From Arthrobacter horti (lineage in GTDB: Bacteria; Actinomycetota; Actinomycetes; Actinomycetales; Micrococcaceae), in NCBI RefSeq assembly GCF_030731045.1, contig NZ_JAVALS010000004.1:62001-126000 (forward strand): a stretch of 64,000 nucleotides of DNA, read 5' to 3'. Shown in pieces: positions 16,277-24,999 of the stretch; the first letter of the stretch is position 1; each line of letters opens with the position of its first letter. A model generated the notes under the pieces. It worked only from the letters and a program-made list of their open reading frames with translations. It ran no database searches and was not told the origin of the DNA. The position numbers and the translations under genes were made by a program.

Positions 16277-17206
16277 ATGGCTAGTTACATCCTCAAGCGT
16301 TTCCTGCAGCTCATCCCGGTCTTCCTGGGCGCCACGTTCCTGGTCTACTACCTGGTCTTCAGCCTGCCGGGCGACCCGATCGCGGCACTGTTCGGCGACA
16401 AGCCGGTCAACCCGGCCGTCGCCGCTCAGCTCCGGACTCAGTACCACCTGGACCAGCCCTTCATCGTCCAGTACCTGCTGTACCTCAAGGGCATTTTCAC
16501 TCTCGATCTCGGCCAGGACTTCTCAGGCCGTCCCATCGCCGCCGTGCTCGGCGAGGTCTTCCCCGTCACCGCCCGTCTGGCCATCATGGCTCTGATCTTC
16601 GAGGCGTTCTTCGGCATCCTCTTCGGTCTCCTCGCCGGGCTGCGCAAGGGCAAGTTCTTCGACGGCACCGTCCTGGTGGCGTCCCTGATCGTGATCGGCA
16701 TCCCGATCTTCGTGCTGGGCTTCCTGATGCAGTTCGTCATCGGCGTCCAGCTCAAATGGGCCAAACCCACCGTGGGTGCTGGGGCGCCCATCCCCGATCT
16801 GATTCTTCCGGCGCTGGTGCTGGGACTCGTCTCCTTCGCCTATGTGCTGCGTCTGACCCGTACCAGCGTCATCGAGAACATGAACGCCGACTACGTCCGC
16901 ACCGCCACCGCCAAGGGGCTCTCCCGTTCCCGCGTGGTCACCGTGCACATCCTCCGGAACTCCCTGATTCCGGTGGTCACCTTCCTCGGGGCGGACCTCG
17001 GATCGCTCATGGGCGGCGCCATCGTGACGGAAGGCATCTTCAACGTGCCCGGCGTGGGCAACAGGCTCTATCGCGCGGTCCTCTCGGGGGAGGGACCCAC
17101 CGTGGTGTCCATCGTCACGCTGCTGGTACTGGTGTACGTCATCGCCAACCTCGTGGTTGATCTCCTGTACGCCTGGCTCGACCCGAGGATCCGTTATGAC
17201 TCCTGA
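16277..17206 (+). CDS. Peptide ABC transporter permease (DppB-like)
   Basis: 309 residues with about six membrane helices. Starts MASYILKRFLQLIPVFLGAT, the standard N-terminus of OppB/DppB permeases. The EAA loop that contacts the ATPase is seen in DYVRTATAKGLSRSRVVTVH. The next permease gene starts inside its last codons, so the two are translated together. It forms the membrane channel with the following permease. Confidence 0.93.
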   Translation: MASYILKRFLQLIPVFLGATFLVYYLVFSLPGDPIAALFGDKPVNPAVAAQLRTQYHLDQPFIVQYLLYLKGIFTLDLGQDFSGRPIAAVLGEVFPVTARLAIMALIFEAFFGILFGLLAGLRKGKFFDGTVLVASLIVIGIPIFVLGFLMQFVIGVQLKWAKPTVGAGAPIPDLILPALVLGLVSFAYVLRLTRTSVIENMNADYVRTATAKGLSRSRVVTVHILRNSLIPVVTFLGADLGSLMGGAIVTEGIFNVPGVGNRLYRAVLSGEGPTVVSIVTLLVLVYVIANLVVDLLYAWLDPRIRYDS

Positions 17207-18176
17207 GAACTCTTACCCGAAAATGGACAGTACCGAAGCCATTCCGCACTTCGTCGCGCCGCTCGAGGAGACCCCTCTGCAGGCGACCGACAAGGTGAAC
17301 GAGGATGAAGCCCCCTCGAGCATGTGGAAGGAGGCCTGGCGCAATCTCCGCCGCCAGCCCCTGTTCATCCTCTCCGCGCTCCTGATCATCCTGGTCATCC
17401 TGGTGGCGCTGTTCCCCGGGCTCTTCTCTCCGCTGAACCCTGCGAATGACGTCTGCCAGTTGCAGAACTCGAACGGTCCCGCGGCCGCAGGGCATCCGCT
17501 CGGCTTCACCCAGCAGGGCTGCGACGTGTACGCCCGTGTCATCTTCGGCACGCAGAACTCGGTCACGGTGGGTGTCTTCACCACGCTGGCAGTGGTTCTC
17601 CTGGGAGGCGCCATCGGTGCCCTCGCCGGCTACTACGGCGGCTGGGTGGACGCGGTCCTGGCCCGCATCAGCGATATCTTCTTCGCTCTGCCCATGATCC
17701 TCGGCGCCATCGTCGTCATGCAGCTGCCGATGTTCCGCACCTCCCGTACGGCCTGGACCCTGGTCATCATCCTGGCGCTCTTCGGCTGGCCCCAGGTGGC
17801 ACGTATCACCCGCGGCGCCGTGATCGAGGTCCGCAACGCGGACTTCATCAAGTCCGCCCGTTCGCTGGGCGTCTCGCGATTCCGGGCACTCCTGCGTCAC
17901 GTGATCCCCAACGCCATGGCTCCCGTGATCGTCGTCGCGACCATCTCCCTCGGCACCTTCATCGCCGCGGAATCGACGCTGTCCTTCCTGGGCATCGGTC
18001 TTCCGCCGAGCGCCATGAGCTGGGGCAATGACATCCAGAGCGCCCAGGCGTCGCTGCGGTCGAACCCGTGGCCGCTGCTCTGGCCGTCGTTCGCCCTGAT
18101 TCTCACGGTGCTGAGCTTCATGATGCTGGGCGACGCCCTGCGTGATGCGCTTGATCCCAAGGCCCGGAAGCGGTGA
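17196..18176 (+). CDS. Peptide ABC transporter permease (DppC-like)
   Basis: About 326 residues from an ATG that overlaps the upstream gene by 11 bases. The first 45 residues are acidic and cytoplasmic, longer than usual for DppC. Then comes WRNLRRQPLFILSALLIIL, the first helix, and a total of about six helices. The EAA motif is ADFIKSARSLGVSRFRALLR. A start at the ATG at 17224 would remove part of the extension, so the exact start is uncertain. It pairs with the upstream DppB-like permease. Confidence 0.92.
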   Translation: MTPENSYPKMDSTEAIPHFVAPLEETPLQATDKVNEDEAPSSMWKEAWRNLRRQPLFILSALLIILVILVALFPGLFSPLNPANDVCQLQNSNGPAAAGHPLGFTQQGCDVYARVIFGTQNSVTVGVFTTLAVVLLGGAIGALAGYYGGWVDAVLARISDIFFALPMILGAIVVMQLPMFRTSRTAWTLVIILALFGWPQVARITRGAVIEVRNADFIKSARSLGVSRFRALLRHVIPNAMAPVIVVATISLGTFIAAESTLSFLGIGLPPSAMSWGNDIQSAQASLRSNPWPLLWPSFALILTVLSFMMLGDALRDALDPKARKR

Positions 18177-18187
18177 CAGGAACTCCC

Positions 18188-19900
18188 ATGACTGACAACA
18201 TCAGAATCCGCGAGGCGGGAATGGACTCGAAGCGTCCCCTGCTGGAGATCAAGGATCTCGCCATCACGTTCACGACCGGCCATGGCGAGGTCGACGCCGT
18301 CCGGAACGCCAATTTCACGGTGATGCCGGGCGAGACCGTGGCGATCGTGGGCGAGTCCGGCTCGGGCAAGTCCACCTCCGCGCTGGCCGCGATCGGTCTG
18401 CTGGCCGGGAACGGCCGCGTGTCCGCCGGCCAGATCATCTTCGACGGCGAGGACATCACTCATGTGAGTGAGAAGCGCATGATCGAACTGCGCGGTAACT
18501 CCATCGGCATGGTTCCCCAGGACCCCATGTCCAACCTGAACCCCGTGTGGAAGATCGGTTTCCAGGTCAAGGAGACGCTCAAGGCCAACGGCCTGCCGAG
18601 CGGACCCAAGGACGTGGCCAAGGTCCTCTCCCAGGCCGGTCTGCCGGACGCGGAACGGCGCGCCAAGCAGTTCCCGCACGAGTTCTCCGGCGGCATGCGC
18701 CAGCGCGCGCTCATCGCCATCGGCCTGTCTTGCCAGCCGCGCCTGCTCATCGCCGACGAGCCGACCTCGGCGCTGGATGTGACCGTCCAGCGCCAGATCC
18801 TGGACCACCTGGACCGGATGACCACCGAGCTCGGCACCGCCGTGCTGCTCATCACCCACGATCTGGGTCTCGCCGCCGAGCGCGCCCAGAAGGTGGTGGT
18901 CATGTACAAGGGACAGGTGGTCGAGTCCGGCCCGTCCCTGGAGCTGTTGAACAACCCGCAGCACCCGTACACCAAGCGCCTGGTCGCCGCCGCGCCGTCG
19001 CTGTCCTCCCGCCGCATCCAAGTGGCCAAGGAAGCCGGTGTCGAAGCCACCGATCTGCTGGCCAGCACCGAAGTGGTGCATGAGAAGGGCAAGCCGGACG
19101 AGGTCCTGCGGATCGAGAACCTGAAGAAGATCTTCAAGCTGCGTTCCGGTCTGGGCCGCTCCACCGACTTCACCGCGGTGGACGACGTGAGCTTCACGGT
19201 CAAGCGCGGCACCACCACGGCGATCGTGGGCGAGTCCGGCTCGGGCAAGTCCACGGTGGCTCAGATGGTCCTGAATCTCCTGGATCCCACCAGCGGAAAG
19301 ATCATCTTCGACGGAGTCGACACCTCCAAGCTGAACTCGCGGGAACTCTTCAAGTTCCGCCGCCGTGTGCAGCCGATCTTCCAGGACCCGTACGGTTCAC
19401 TCGACCCGATGTACAACATCTACCGGACCATCGAGGAGCCGTTGCGGACTCACAAGGTCGGCGACAGGGCCAGCCGGGAGAAGAAGGTCCGGGAGCTCCT
19501 GGACCACGTCTCCCTCCCGCAGTCCACCATGACCCGCTACCCGAACGAGCTCTCGGGCGGTCAGCGTCAGCGTGTGGCCATCGCCCGTGCCCTGGCTCTG
19601 GACCCCGAGGTCATCATCTGCGACGAGGCCGTGTCCGCACTGGACGTGCTGGTGCAGGACCAGGTGCTGAACCTGCTGGCCAACCTCCAGTCGGACCTGG
19701 GTCTGACGTACCTCTTCATCACCCACGATCTGGCCGTGGTGCGCCAGATCGCCGATGAGGTGTGCGTCATGGAGAAGGGCCGCCTGGTGGAGACCGGGAC
19801 CACGGACGACGTGTTCGAGAACCCGCAGCAGGAGTACACCCGTAAGCTGCTGGACGCCATCCCCGGTGCCCGGCTGCTGCTGCCGCCCGAGGTCGCCTGA
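18188..19900 (+). CDS. Peptide ABC transporter ATPase, fused DppD-DppF
   Basis: 570 residues. AGGA is 6 bases before the ATG at 18188; a GTG at 18173 overlapping the previous stop is the alternative. Two complete ABC domains are fused: each has Walker A GESGSGKST, a Q-loop, a signature (FSGGMRQR and LSGGQRQR), Walker B ([12 protein letters not shown] and IICDEAVSALD) and a switch His in ITHDL. Peptide importers commonly encode these as separate genes; the fusion is frequent in actinobacteria. The oligopeptide-transporter C-terminal extension (NNPQHPYTKRL and NPQQEYTRKL) follows each domain. It powers the importer. Confidence 0.94.
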   Translation: MTDNIRIREAGMDSKRPLLEIKDLAITFTTGHGEVDAVRNANFTVMPGETVAIVGESGSGKSTSALAAIGLLAGNGRVSAGQIIFDGEDITHVSEKRMIELRGNSIGMVPQDPMSNLNPVWKIGFQVKETLKANGLPSGPKDVAKVLSQAGLPDAERRAKQFPHEFSGGMRQRALIAIGLSCQPRLLIADEPTSALDVTVQRQILDHLDRMTTELGTAVLLITHDLGLAAERAQKVVVMYKGQVVESGPSLELLNNPQHPYTKRLVAAAPSLSSRRIQVAKEAGVEATDLLASTEVVHEKGKPDEVLRIENLKKIFKLRSGLGRSTDFTAVDDVSFTVKRGTTTAIVGESGSGKSTVAQMVLNLLDPTSGKIIFDGVDTSKLNSRELFKFRRRVQPIFQDPYGSLDPMYNIYRTIEEPLRTHKVGDRASREKKVRELLDHVSLPQSTMTRYPNELSGGQRQRVAIARALALDPEVIICDEAVSALDVLVQDQVLNLLANLQSDLGLTYLFITHDLAVVRQIADEVCVMEKGRLVETGTTDDVFENPQQEYTRKLLDAIPGARLLLPPEVA

Positions 19901-19920
19901 CCTCCACGGCTGCTGAACTG

Positions 19921-19955
19921 ACGACGGCGCCCCACCATAGGTAGGGCGCCGTCGT
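19921..19955. terminator. Bidirectional terminator with CCGTCGTCGT
   Basis: A 12-bp perfect stem (19921-19932 with 19944-19955) lies between the convergent ABC-ATPase and SGNH-hydrolase genes. The right flank reads CCGTCGTCGT, the decamer shared with three other terminators here. Confidence 0.8.
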
Positions 19956-19978
19956 CGTCAGTGATGGGGCCAAGGCGC

Positions 19979-20731
19979 TCAGCGCAGTGCGGTGCGCACT
20001 GCGTCCGCGAAGACCGGGGTGAGGAAGCTGTGGCCGCTCGCCTTCAGGTGCACGCCGTCGGCCATCCGGCTCTCCAGACCGTAGCGGGTCACCCAGCCGC
20101 CCGGGTCAACGAAGGGGACGTGAAGGTCCCGTGCGGCCTGAGCGGCGGCGGAGTCCACAGCCAGCCGGGCTTCGCCGCCCTCGGCCGCGGACTTGGAGAG
20201 GACGCCCACCACGAGGATCCGCGAGGCGGGGTAGCGCTGCTTGAGGAGCTGGATCAGCAGATGGGCGTTCCGCTGCACCTGGTCCAGGGGACGATGCTGG
20301 CCCGCGTCATTGCCGCCGCCCTCCACCACCACCAGTTCCGGGGCGACCGAGGGGAGCTTCCACGCCTGCTTCTGGAATGAACGGAGGTAATTGTCCGCCG
20401 GGTGGTCTCCTCCGCGGGCGGCGACGTATCCGGTCCCGCCGGCTCCGACCCAGGTCACCTTGTAGCCCAGGGTGGCCAGGCCTCGCTGGGGCCAGGTGTC
20501 CGCAGGGCCGACACCTGCTGCGCCGCCTGACTGGGAATCACCGATCAGAAGGGCCGTGCCTTTGCCGGTCACCGATCCTTCGGCGGAGGCCGGGCGGGCG
20601 GCGCCGCCACTCGTGGCGGCCTGGACGCTAGGGCGGCTTTCGGGAGTGGGGTCGTGGGAGAACGCCACACCGGCGGCGATGAGGGTGAGCATTGCCGCGG
20701 ACAGCAGGGTGCGGCGGGGCAGGCGGTTCAT
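19979..20731 (-). CDS. Secreted SGNH/GDSL-type hydrolase
   Basis: 250 residues. The N-terminus has a signal peptide (RRTLLSAAMLTLIAAGVAFS) and a short Ser/Ala-rich linker. The catalytic blocks of SGNH esterases are all visible: LLIGDSQSGG (nucleophile Ser), GAGGTGY (Gly), VVVEGGGNDAG (Asn) and MADGVHLKASGH (Asp and His). Members remove acyl or acetyl groups from polysaccharides, lipids or peptidoglycan. It stands alone between convergent and divergent neighbours, so context gives no substrate; envelope polysaccharide is plausible. Confidence 0.88.
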   Translation of the reverse strand: MNRLPRRTLLSAAMLTLIAAGVAFSHDPTPESRPSVQAATSGGAARPASAEGSVTGKGTALLIGDSQSGGAAGVGPADTWPQRGLATLGYKVTWVGAGGTGYVAARGGDHPADNYLRSFQKQAWKLPSVAPELVVVEGGGNDAGQHRPLDQVQRNAHLLIQLLKQRYPASRILVVGVLSKSAAEGGEARLAVDSAAAQAARDLHVPFVDPGGWVTRYGLESRMADGVHLKASGHSFLTPVFADAVRTALR

Positions 20732-20979
20732 GGGGTCCTTCGACGGATGACGGAAATCCTCCCACCAGTGTGGGGCTGCAGTGGTTATTTACCTAGTCAC
20801 TTTTCCATCACGGTCGTGCCGTAAAAGGGGCCGTCCGCGGTTGTGCGCCGCAGGCTTGCCGAGCCGGTAGAATTGTCGAGGAGGGCTGTGGCCTTTTCCC
20901 CAGCGTGCCCGCTGTGCGCCCCACGGCCCGCGGGTGCGGAACCAAGTCCTGTCGAACGTCGAAACGAGTCGAATAACGC

Positions 20980-22887
20980 ATGTCCGAAAACACTGCCTCG
21001 CGCACCGATCTGCGCAATGTCGCGATCGTCGCCCACGTTGACCATGGCAAGACCACTCTGGTGGACGCCATGCTCCGCCAGACGAACTCCTTCGCCGCAC
21101 ACGGCGAGGTCGAGGACCGCGTGATGGACTCCGGCGACCTCGAACGGGAAAAGGGCATCACCATTCTGGCCAAGAACACGACCGTGGCCTACAACGGCCC
21201 GTCGTCCAACGGCGAGACCATCACCATCAACGTCATCGACACCCCGGGTCACGCCGACTTCGGCGGCGAGGTGGAGCGCGGCCTGTCCATGGTGGACGGC
21301 GTCGTGCTGCTCGTGGACGCTTCCGAGGGCCCGCTCCCGCAGACCCGCTTCGTGCTGCGCAAGGCCCTCGCCGCGCACAAGCCCGTGGTGCTCCTGGTCA
21401 ACAAGACCGATCGCCCGGACGCTCGCATCGAAGAGGTCGTGCACGAGTCCATGGACCTGCTGCTCGGTCTCGCCTCCGACCTGGCCGACGAGGTTCCGGA
21501 CCTGGACCTGGACAAGGTCCTCGAGGTCCCCGTGGTCTACGCGGCCGCCAAGGTCGGCCGCGCCTCCACCGAGCAGCCGGCCGACGGCACCGCTCCGGAC
21601 AACGAGGACCTGGAGCCGCTCTTCAAGACCATCATCGAGCACATCCCGGCTCCCACGTACAACCCGGAGGGCGTCCTCCAGGCCCACGTGACCAACCTGG
21701 ACGCCTCCCCGTTCCTGGGCCGTCTGGCACTGCTCCGTATCTACAACGGCACCCTGCGCAAGGGCCAGCAGGTCGCCTGGGCCCGCCAGGACGGCACTCT
21801 GAAGACCGTCAAGATCACCGAACTCCTGGCCACCAAGGCCCTGGAGCGCGTGCCGGCCGAGTCCGCCGGCCCCGGTGAGATCGTCGCCGTCGCCGGTATC
21901 GAGGACATCACCATCGGTGAGACCCTGACCGACGTGGAGAACCCGCAGCCGCTGCCGCTCATCCAGGTGGACGACCCGGCCATCTCCATGACCATCGGTA
22001 TCAACACCTCCCCGCTGGCCGGCAAGGTCAAGGGCGCCAAGGTCACGGCCCGTCAGGTCAAGGACCGGCTGGACAAGGAGCTCATCGGCAACGTCTCGCT
22101 CCGCGTTCTCCCGACCGAGCGTCCCGACGCCTGGGAGGTTCAGGGCCGTGGAGAGCTCGCCCTGGCCATCCTCGTGGAGCAGATGCGCCGTGAAGGCTTC
22201 GAGCTCACCGTGGGCAAGCCGCAGGTGGTCACCAAGACCATCGACGGCAAGGTCAATGAGCCCATGGAGCACATGACCATCGACGTGCCGGAGGAGTTCC
22301 TCGGTGCGGTCACGCAGCTCCTGGCCGCCCGCAAGGGCCGGATGACCAACATGGCCAACCACGGCACCGGCTGGGTCCGCATGGAGTTCATCGTCCCCGC
22401 CCGTGGCCTGATCGGCTTCCGCACCAAGTTCCTCACGGACACCCGCGGCGCCGGCATCGCCTCCTCCATCTCCGAGGGCTACGAGCCGTGGGCCGGCCCC
22501 ATCGAGTACCGCCTCAACGGTTCCATGGTTGCGGACCGCGCCGGTGTGGCGACCCCGTTCGCCATGATCAACCTTCAGGAGCGCGGCAGCTTCTTCATCC
22601 AGCCGACCTCCGAGGTCTACGAGGGCATGATCGTGGGTGAGAACTCCCGTGCTGACGACATGGACGTCAACATCACCAAGGAGAAGAAGCTCACCAACAT
22701 GCGCTCCGCCAGCGCGGACAACTTCGAGGGCCTGACCCCGCCGCGGACCCTGACCCTGGAAGAGTCCCTGGAGTTCGCCCGCGAGGACGAGTGCGTCGAG
22801 GTGACCCCGGAGGCCATCCGCATCCGCAAGGTCATCCTGGACAACAACGAGCGCCTGAAGGCCAACCGGGCCCGCGCCCGCGCCTGA
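20980..22887 (+). CDS. typA: Translational GTPase TypA/BipA
   Basis: 635 residues, full length. The GTPase domain shows [15 protein letters not shown] (G1), REKGITI (G2), [14 protein letters not shown] (G3) and NKTDRPDA (G4), followed by EF-Tu-like domain II, EF-G-like domains and the BipA-specific C-terminus. It binds the ribosome and aids 50S assembly and translation under stress, notably in the cold. The 248-base region upstream (20732-20979) contains TAGAAT near 20871 as a possible -10 and so probably a leader of about 100 bases. A hairpin follows the gene. Confidence 0.97.
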   Translation: MSENTASRTDLRNVAIVAHVDHGKTTLVDAMLRQTNSFAAHGEVEDRVMDSGDLEREKGITILAKNTTVAYNGPSSNGETITINVIDTPGHADFGGEVERGLSMVDGVVLLVDASEGPLPQTRFVLRKALAAHKPVVLLVNKTDRPDARIEEVVHESMDLLLGLASDLADEVPDLDLDKVLEVPVVYAAAKVGRASTEQPADGTAPDNEDLEPLFKTIIEHIPAPTYNPEGVLQAHVTNLDASPFLGRLALLRIYNGTLRKGQQVAWARQDGTLKTVKITELLATKALERVPAESAGPGEIVAVAGIEDITIGETLTDVENPQPLPLIQVDDPAISMTIGINTSPLAGKVKGAKVTARQVKDRLDKELIGNVSLRVLPTERPDAWEVQGRGELALAILVEQMRREGFELTVGKPQVVTKTIDGKVNEPMEHMTIDVPEEFLGAVTQLLAARKGRMTNMANHGTGWVRMEFIVPARGLIGFRTKFLTDTRGAGIASSISEGYEPWAGPIEYRLNGSMVADRAGVATPFAMINLQERGSFFIQPTSEVYEGMIVGENSRADDMDVNITKEKKLTNMRSASADNFEGLTPPRTLTLEESLEFAREDECVEVTPEAIRIRKVILDNNERLKANRARARA

Positions 22888-22896
22888 CGCCGGTCA

Positions 22897-22932
22897 CAGA
22901 ACCGCCGTGGCATCCGTGCCGCGGCGGTTCTG
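22897..22932. terminator. Terminator after typA
   Basis: CAGAACCGCCG pairs with CGGCGGTTCTG around a loop, followed by a short T-run (TTTAA) on the plus strand. It sits between the convergent typA and SH3-like gene. Confidence 0.8.
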
Positions 22933-22936
22933 CCGT

Positions 22937-23209
22937 TTAAGAGGGGGTCTTCGGGGCCCTCCGCGGCGGGGGAGGGGGCACCGGCTTGGCGGCCGTCACG
23001 CGGTCCAGCGGCACGCGGATCTCACCACGGCGTCCCAGAACGACGACGGCGCCCTCCTCCCGCGCGCTGAGCTCGCCGAGAGCGTCGCTGAGCGAGCCGT
23101 CGTCGAGCCTGAAACGCGCCACCACGCGGGTGCCCAAAGGAGCGCTGAGCAGGAGCGGGACGCCCCGCAACGAGGATGATGACACGCCACCATGGTAGGC
23201 GGGCGTCAT
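22937..23209 (-). CDS. Small protein resembling the SH3-like N-terminal domain of Rv0428c-type acetyltransferases
   Basis: 90 residues from the ATG at 23209. The pattern LGTRVVARFRLDDGS, then DALGELSAREEGAVVVLGRR, then GEIRVPLDRVTAAKPVPPPP matches, as I remember it, the small beta-barrel domain at the start of Rv0428c-like GNAT proteins (CG3035 family). Here the acetyltransferase part is missing: the gene ends right after the PVPPPPPRR linker. It is convergent with typA and divergent from fdxA. It could be a remnant of a split fusion or an adaptor protein. Family assignment is inference. Confidence 0.65.
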   Translation of the reverse strand: MTPAYHGGVSSSSLRGVPLLLSAPLGTRVVARFRLDDGSLSDALGELSAREEGAVVVLGRRGEIRVPLDRVTAAKPVPPPPPRRAPKTPS

Positions 23210-23302
23210 GCGCTTCGGTGAAGTGGTGCCAGGGGTAATACAGTGGGAGCAGCGGATGAACGCCCGAGGGACACGGGCACCGTAGCTGAAGGGAAACGGA
23301 AC

Positions 23303-23626
23303 GTGACGTACGTAATCGCACAGCCTTGCGTTGATGTGAAGGACAAGGCCTGCATCGAGGAATGCCCGGTCGACTGTATCTACGAAGGCGAGCGTTCCCT
23401 CTACATCCACCCCGATGAGTGCGTGGACTGCGGCGCCTGTGAGCCGGTATGCCCCGTCGAGGCCATCTACTACGAGGATGACGTCCCCGACGAGTGGAGC
23501 GAGTACTACAAGGCCAACGTCGAGTTCTTCGTGGAGCTCGGTTCCCCGGGCGGCGCCGCCAAGGTCGGGAACACCGGCACGGACCACCCGTTCGTGGCCG
23601 CCCTGCCGCCGCAGAACCAGGACTGA
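23303..23626 (+). CDS. fdxA: Seven-iron ferredoxin FdxA
   Basis: 107 residues from a GTG start preceded by GGAA. Eight cysteines at 9, 17, 21, 25, 40, 43, 46 and 50 in the arrangement of actinobacterial FdxA/FdxC ferredoxins carrying a [3Fe-4S] and a [4Fe-4S] cluster; CVDCGACEPVCPVEAI is the second cluster motif. It is a low-potential electron carrier, in some relatives induced by stress or oxygen limitation. The dapC gene starts 11 bases after its stop, a coupling also known in Mycobacterium (Rv1177-Rv1178). Confidence 0.95.
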   Translation: MTYVIAQPCVDVKDKACIEECPVDCIYEGERSLYIHPDECVDCGACEPVCPVEAIYYEDDVPDEWSEYYKANVEFFVELGSPGGAAKVGNTGTDHPFVAALPPQNQD

Positions 23627-23637
23627 GCCTCCGCGAC

Positions 23638-24780
23638 ATGGCTTTTCCTTCGGACGATTTCGGCCTGAGCCTGCCCGAATACCCCTGGGAGTCCCTGGCG
23701 CCGTACCGCGCCCAGGCGGCACAGCACCCGGACGGGGTGGTGGACCTGTCCATCGGCACCCCCGTGGACCCCACGCCCGCCTTCATCCAGGAAGGGCTGG
23801 CCGCGGCAGCTGACGCCCATGGTTACCCGACCGTTCACGGGACGCCCGCGCTGCGGGAGGCCGTCGTGGACTGGTTCGCCCGCCGTCGCGCCGTCCCGGG
23901 ACTGAACCCGGACGCCGTTCTGCCCACGGTGGGCTCCAAGGAGATGGTGGCCTGGCTGCCGTTCTTCCTCGGCCTGAAGCCGGGCGACGTCGTGGTCCGT
24001 CCCAGCGTCGCCTACCCCACCTATGACATCGGCGCGCAGCTGGTGGGTGCCACCCCGGTGGCCGTGGACGATCTGGACGAGCTGGACCCGGCGACCCGCG
24101 CCAAGGTCCGGCTGGTGTGGCTCAATTCGCCCGGCAATCCCACGGGTGAGGTGCGCTCCGCGGAGAGCCTGAAGAAGGTGGTGGACCAGGCCCGGGCCCA
24201 GGGCGCCGTGGTCGCCTCCGACGAGTGCTACGCCGAGCTCGGCTGGGACGCCTGGGACGCGCAGCGCGGCGGCGAGGCCGTGCCCAGTGTGCTTGATCCG
24301 CGCGTCAGCGGCGGTGACGTGGCCGGGCTGCTGGCCGTGTATTCGCTGAGCAAGCAGTCCAATCTGGCCGGCTACCGCGCGTCGTTCGCCGCGGGCGACC
24401 CGGTCCTGATCGCCAACCAGGTCAACAGCCGCAAGCATGCCGGAATGATCGTCCCGGCTCCCATCCAGTCCGCTCTCCGCCTGGCGCTGGGGGAGGACGG
24501 GCACGTCCAGGCGCAGAAGGACCTGTACCGCTCGCGCCGTGAGCGCCTGCTCCCGGCCCTGCGTGCATTCGGGCTGGACATCCGCCACTCCGAGGCGGGC
24601 CTGTATCTCTGGTGCACCGCGGGCGAGGACACCTGGGTCACCGTGGGACGTCTGGCCGAGCGCGGCATCGTCTGTGGTCCCGGCACCTTCTACGGCACCC
24701 GCGGCGAAGGGTTCGTGCGGATCGCCCTCACGGCGTCGGACGAAAGGGTCGACGCCGCGGTGCGGCGCCTTTCTGCTTGA
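23638..24780 (+). CDS. dapC: N-succinyldiaminopimelate aminotransferase DapC
   Basis: 380 residues; ATG 11 bases after the fdxA stop. Fold-type I PLP aminotransferase: YPTVHGTPALREAV, NSPGNPTGEV, SDECYAELGW and SLSKQSNLAGYR, where Lys binds PLP. The sequence matches actinobacterial DapC, which transfers an amino group from glutamate to N-succinyl-2-amino-6-ketopimelate in meso-DAP and lysine synthesis. dapD and dapE, the steps before and after, are found 5-7 kb downstream, which supports the assignment. Why it is coupled to a ferredoxin gene is not known. Confidence 0.93.
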   Translation: MAFPSDDFGLSLPEYPWESLAPYRAQAAQHPDGVVDLSIGTPVDPTPAFIQEGLAAAADAHGYPTVHGTPALREAVVDWFARRRAVPGLNPDAVLPTVGSKEMVAWLPFFLGLKPGDVVVRPSVAYPTYDIGAQLVGATPVAVDDLDELDPATRAKVRLVWLNSPGNPTGEVRSAESLKKVVDQARAQGAVVASDECYAELGWDAWDAQRGGEAVPSVLDPRVSGGDVAGLLAVYSLSKQSNLAGYRASFAAGDPVLIANQVNSRKHAGMIVPAPIQSALRLALGEDGHVQAQKDLYRSRRERLLPALRAFGLDIRHSEAGLYLWCTAGEDTWVTVGRLAERGIVCGPGTFYGTRGEGFVRIALTASDERVDAAVRRLSA

Positions 24781-24781
24781 A

Positions 24782-24806
24782 CCGGAGGTCTATTACAGGC
24801 CTCCGG
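24782..24806 (+). terminator. Hairpin after dapC
   Basis: CCGGAGG (24782-24788) pairs with CCTCCGG (24800-24806) around an 11-base AT-rich loop, starting directly at the dapC stop. The stem is short; it is a moderate terminator or attenuator. The rest of the gap up to 24999 is the gltA leader/promoter region, with no certain -10/-35 pair. Confidence 0.55.
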
Positions 24807-24999
24807 GATGAATCGCAACGCGACCTTTGAGAAAGCCGCCGATTAGGGCGGCGCTTGCCGATGGTTGTAGTTTGTTACTGAGCATCAGGCGACTTCCTAC
24901 GGGAAATCCGCCCGGACTTTGTTGGGAGCGGCCAACCCGTCTCCCCCGAAGTCGCCGCCTTTGAGTTCTACCGGGGTGACGCCCCACGAAGGAGACTCC

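Noticed and set aside
20797-22362. 521-codon open frame opposite typA
   Set aside because: Antisense shadow of a strongly conserved gene; long antisense frames are expected at this GC content and it resembles no protein family.
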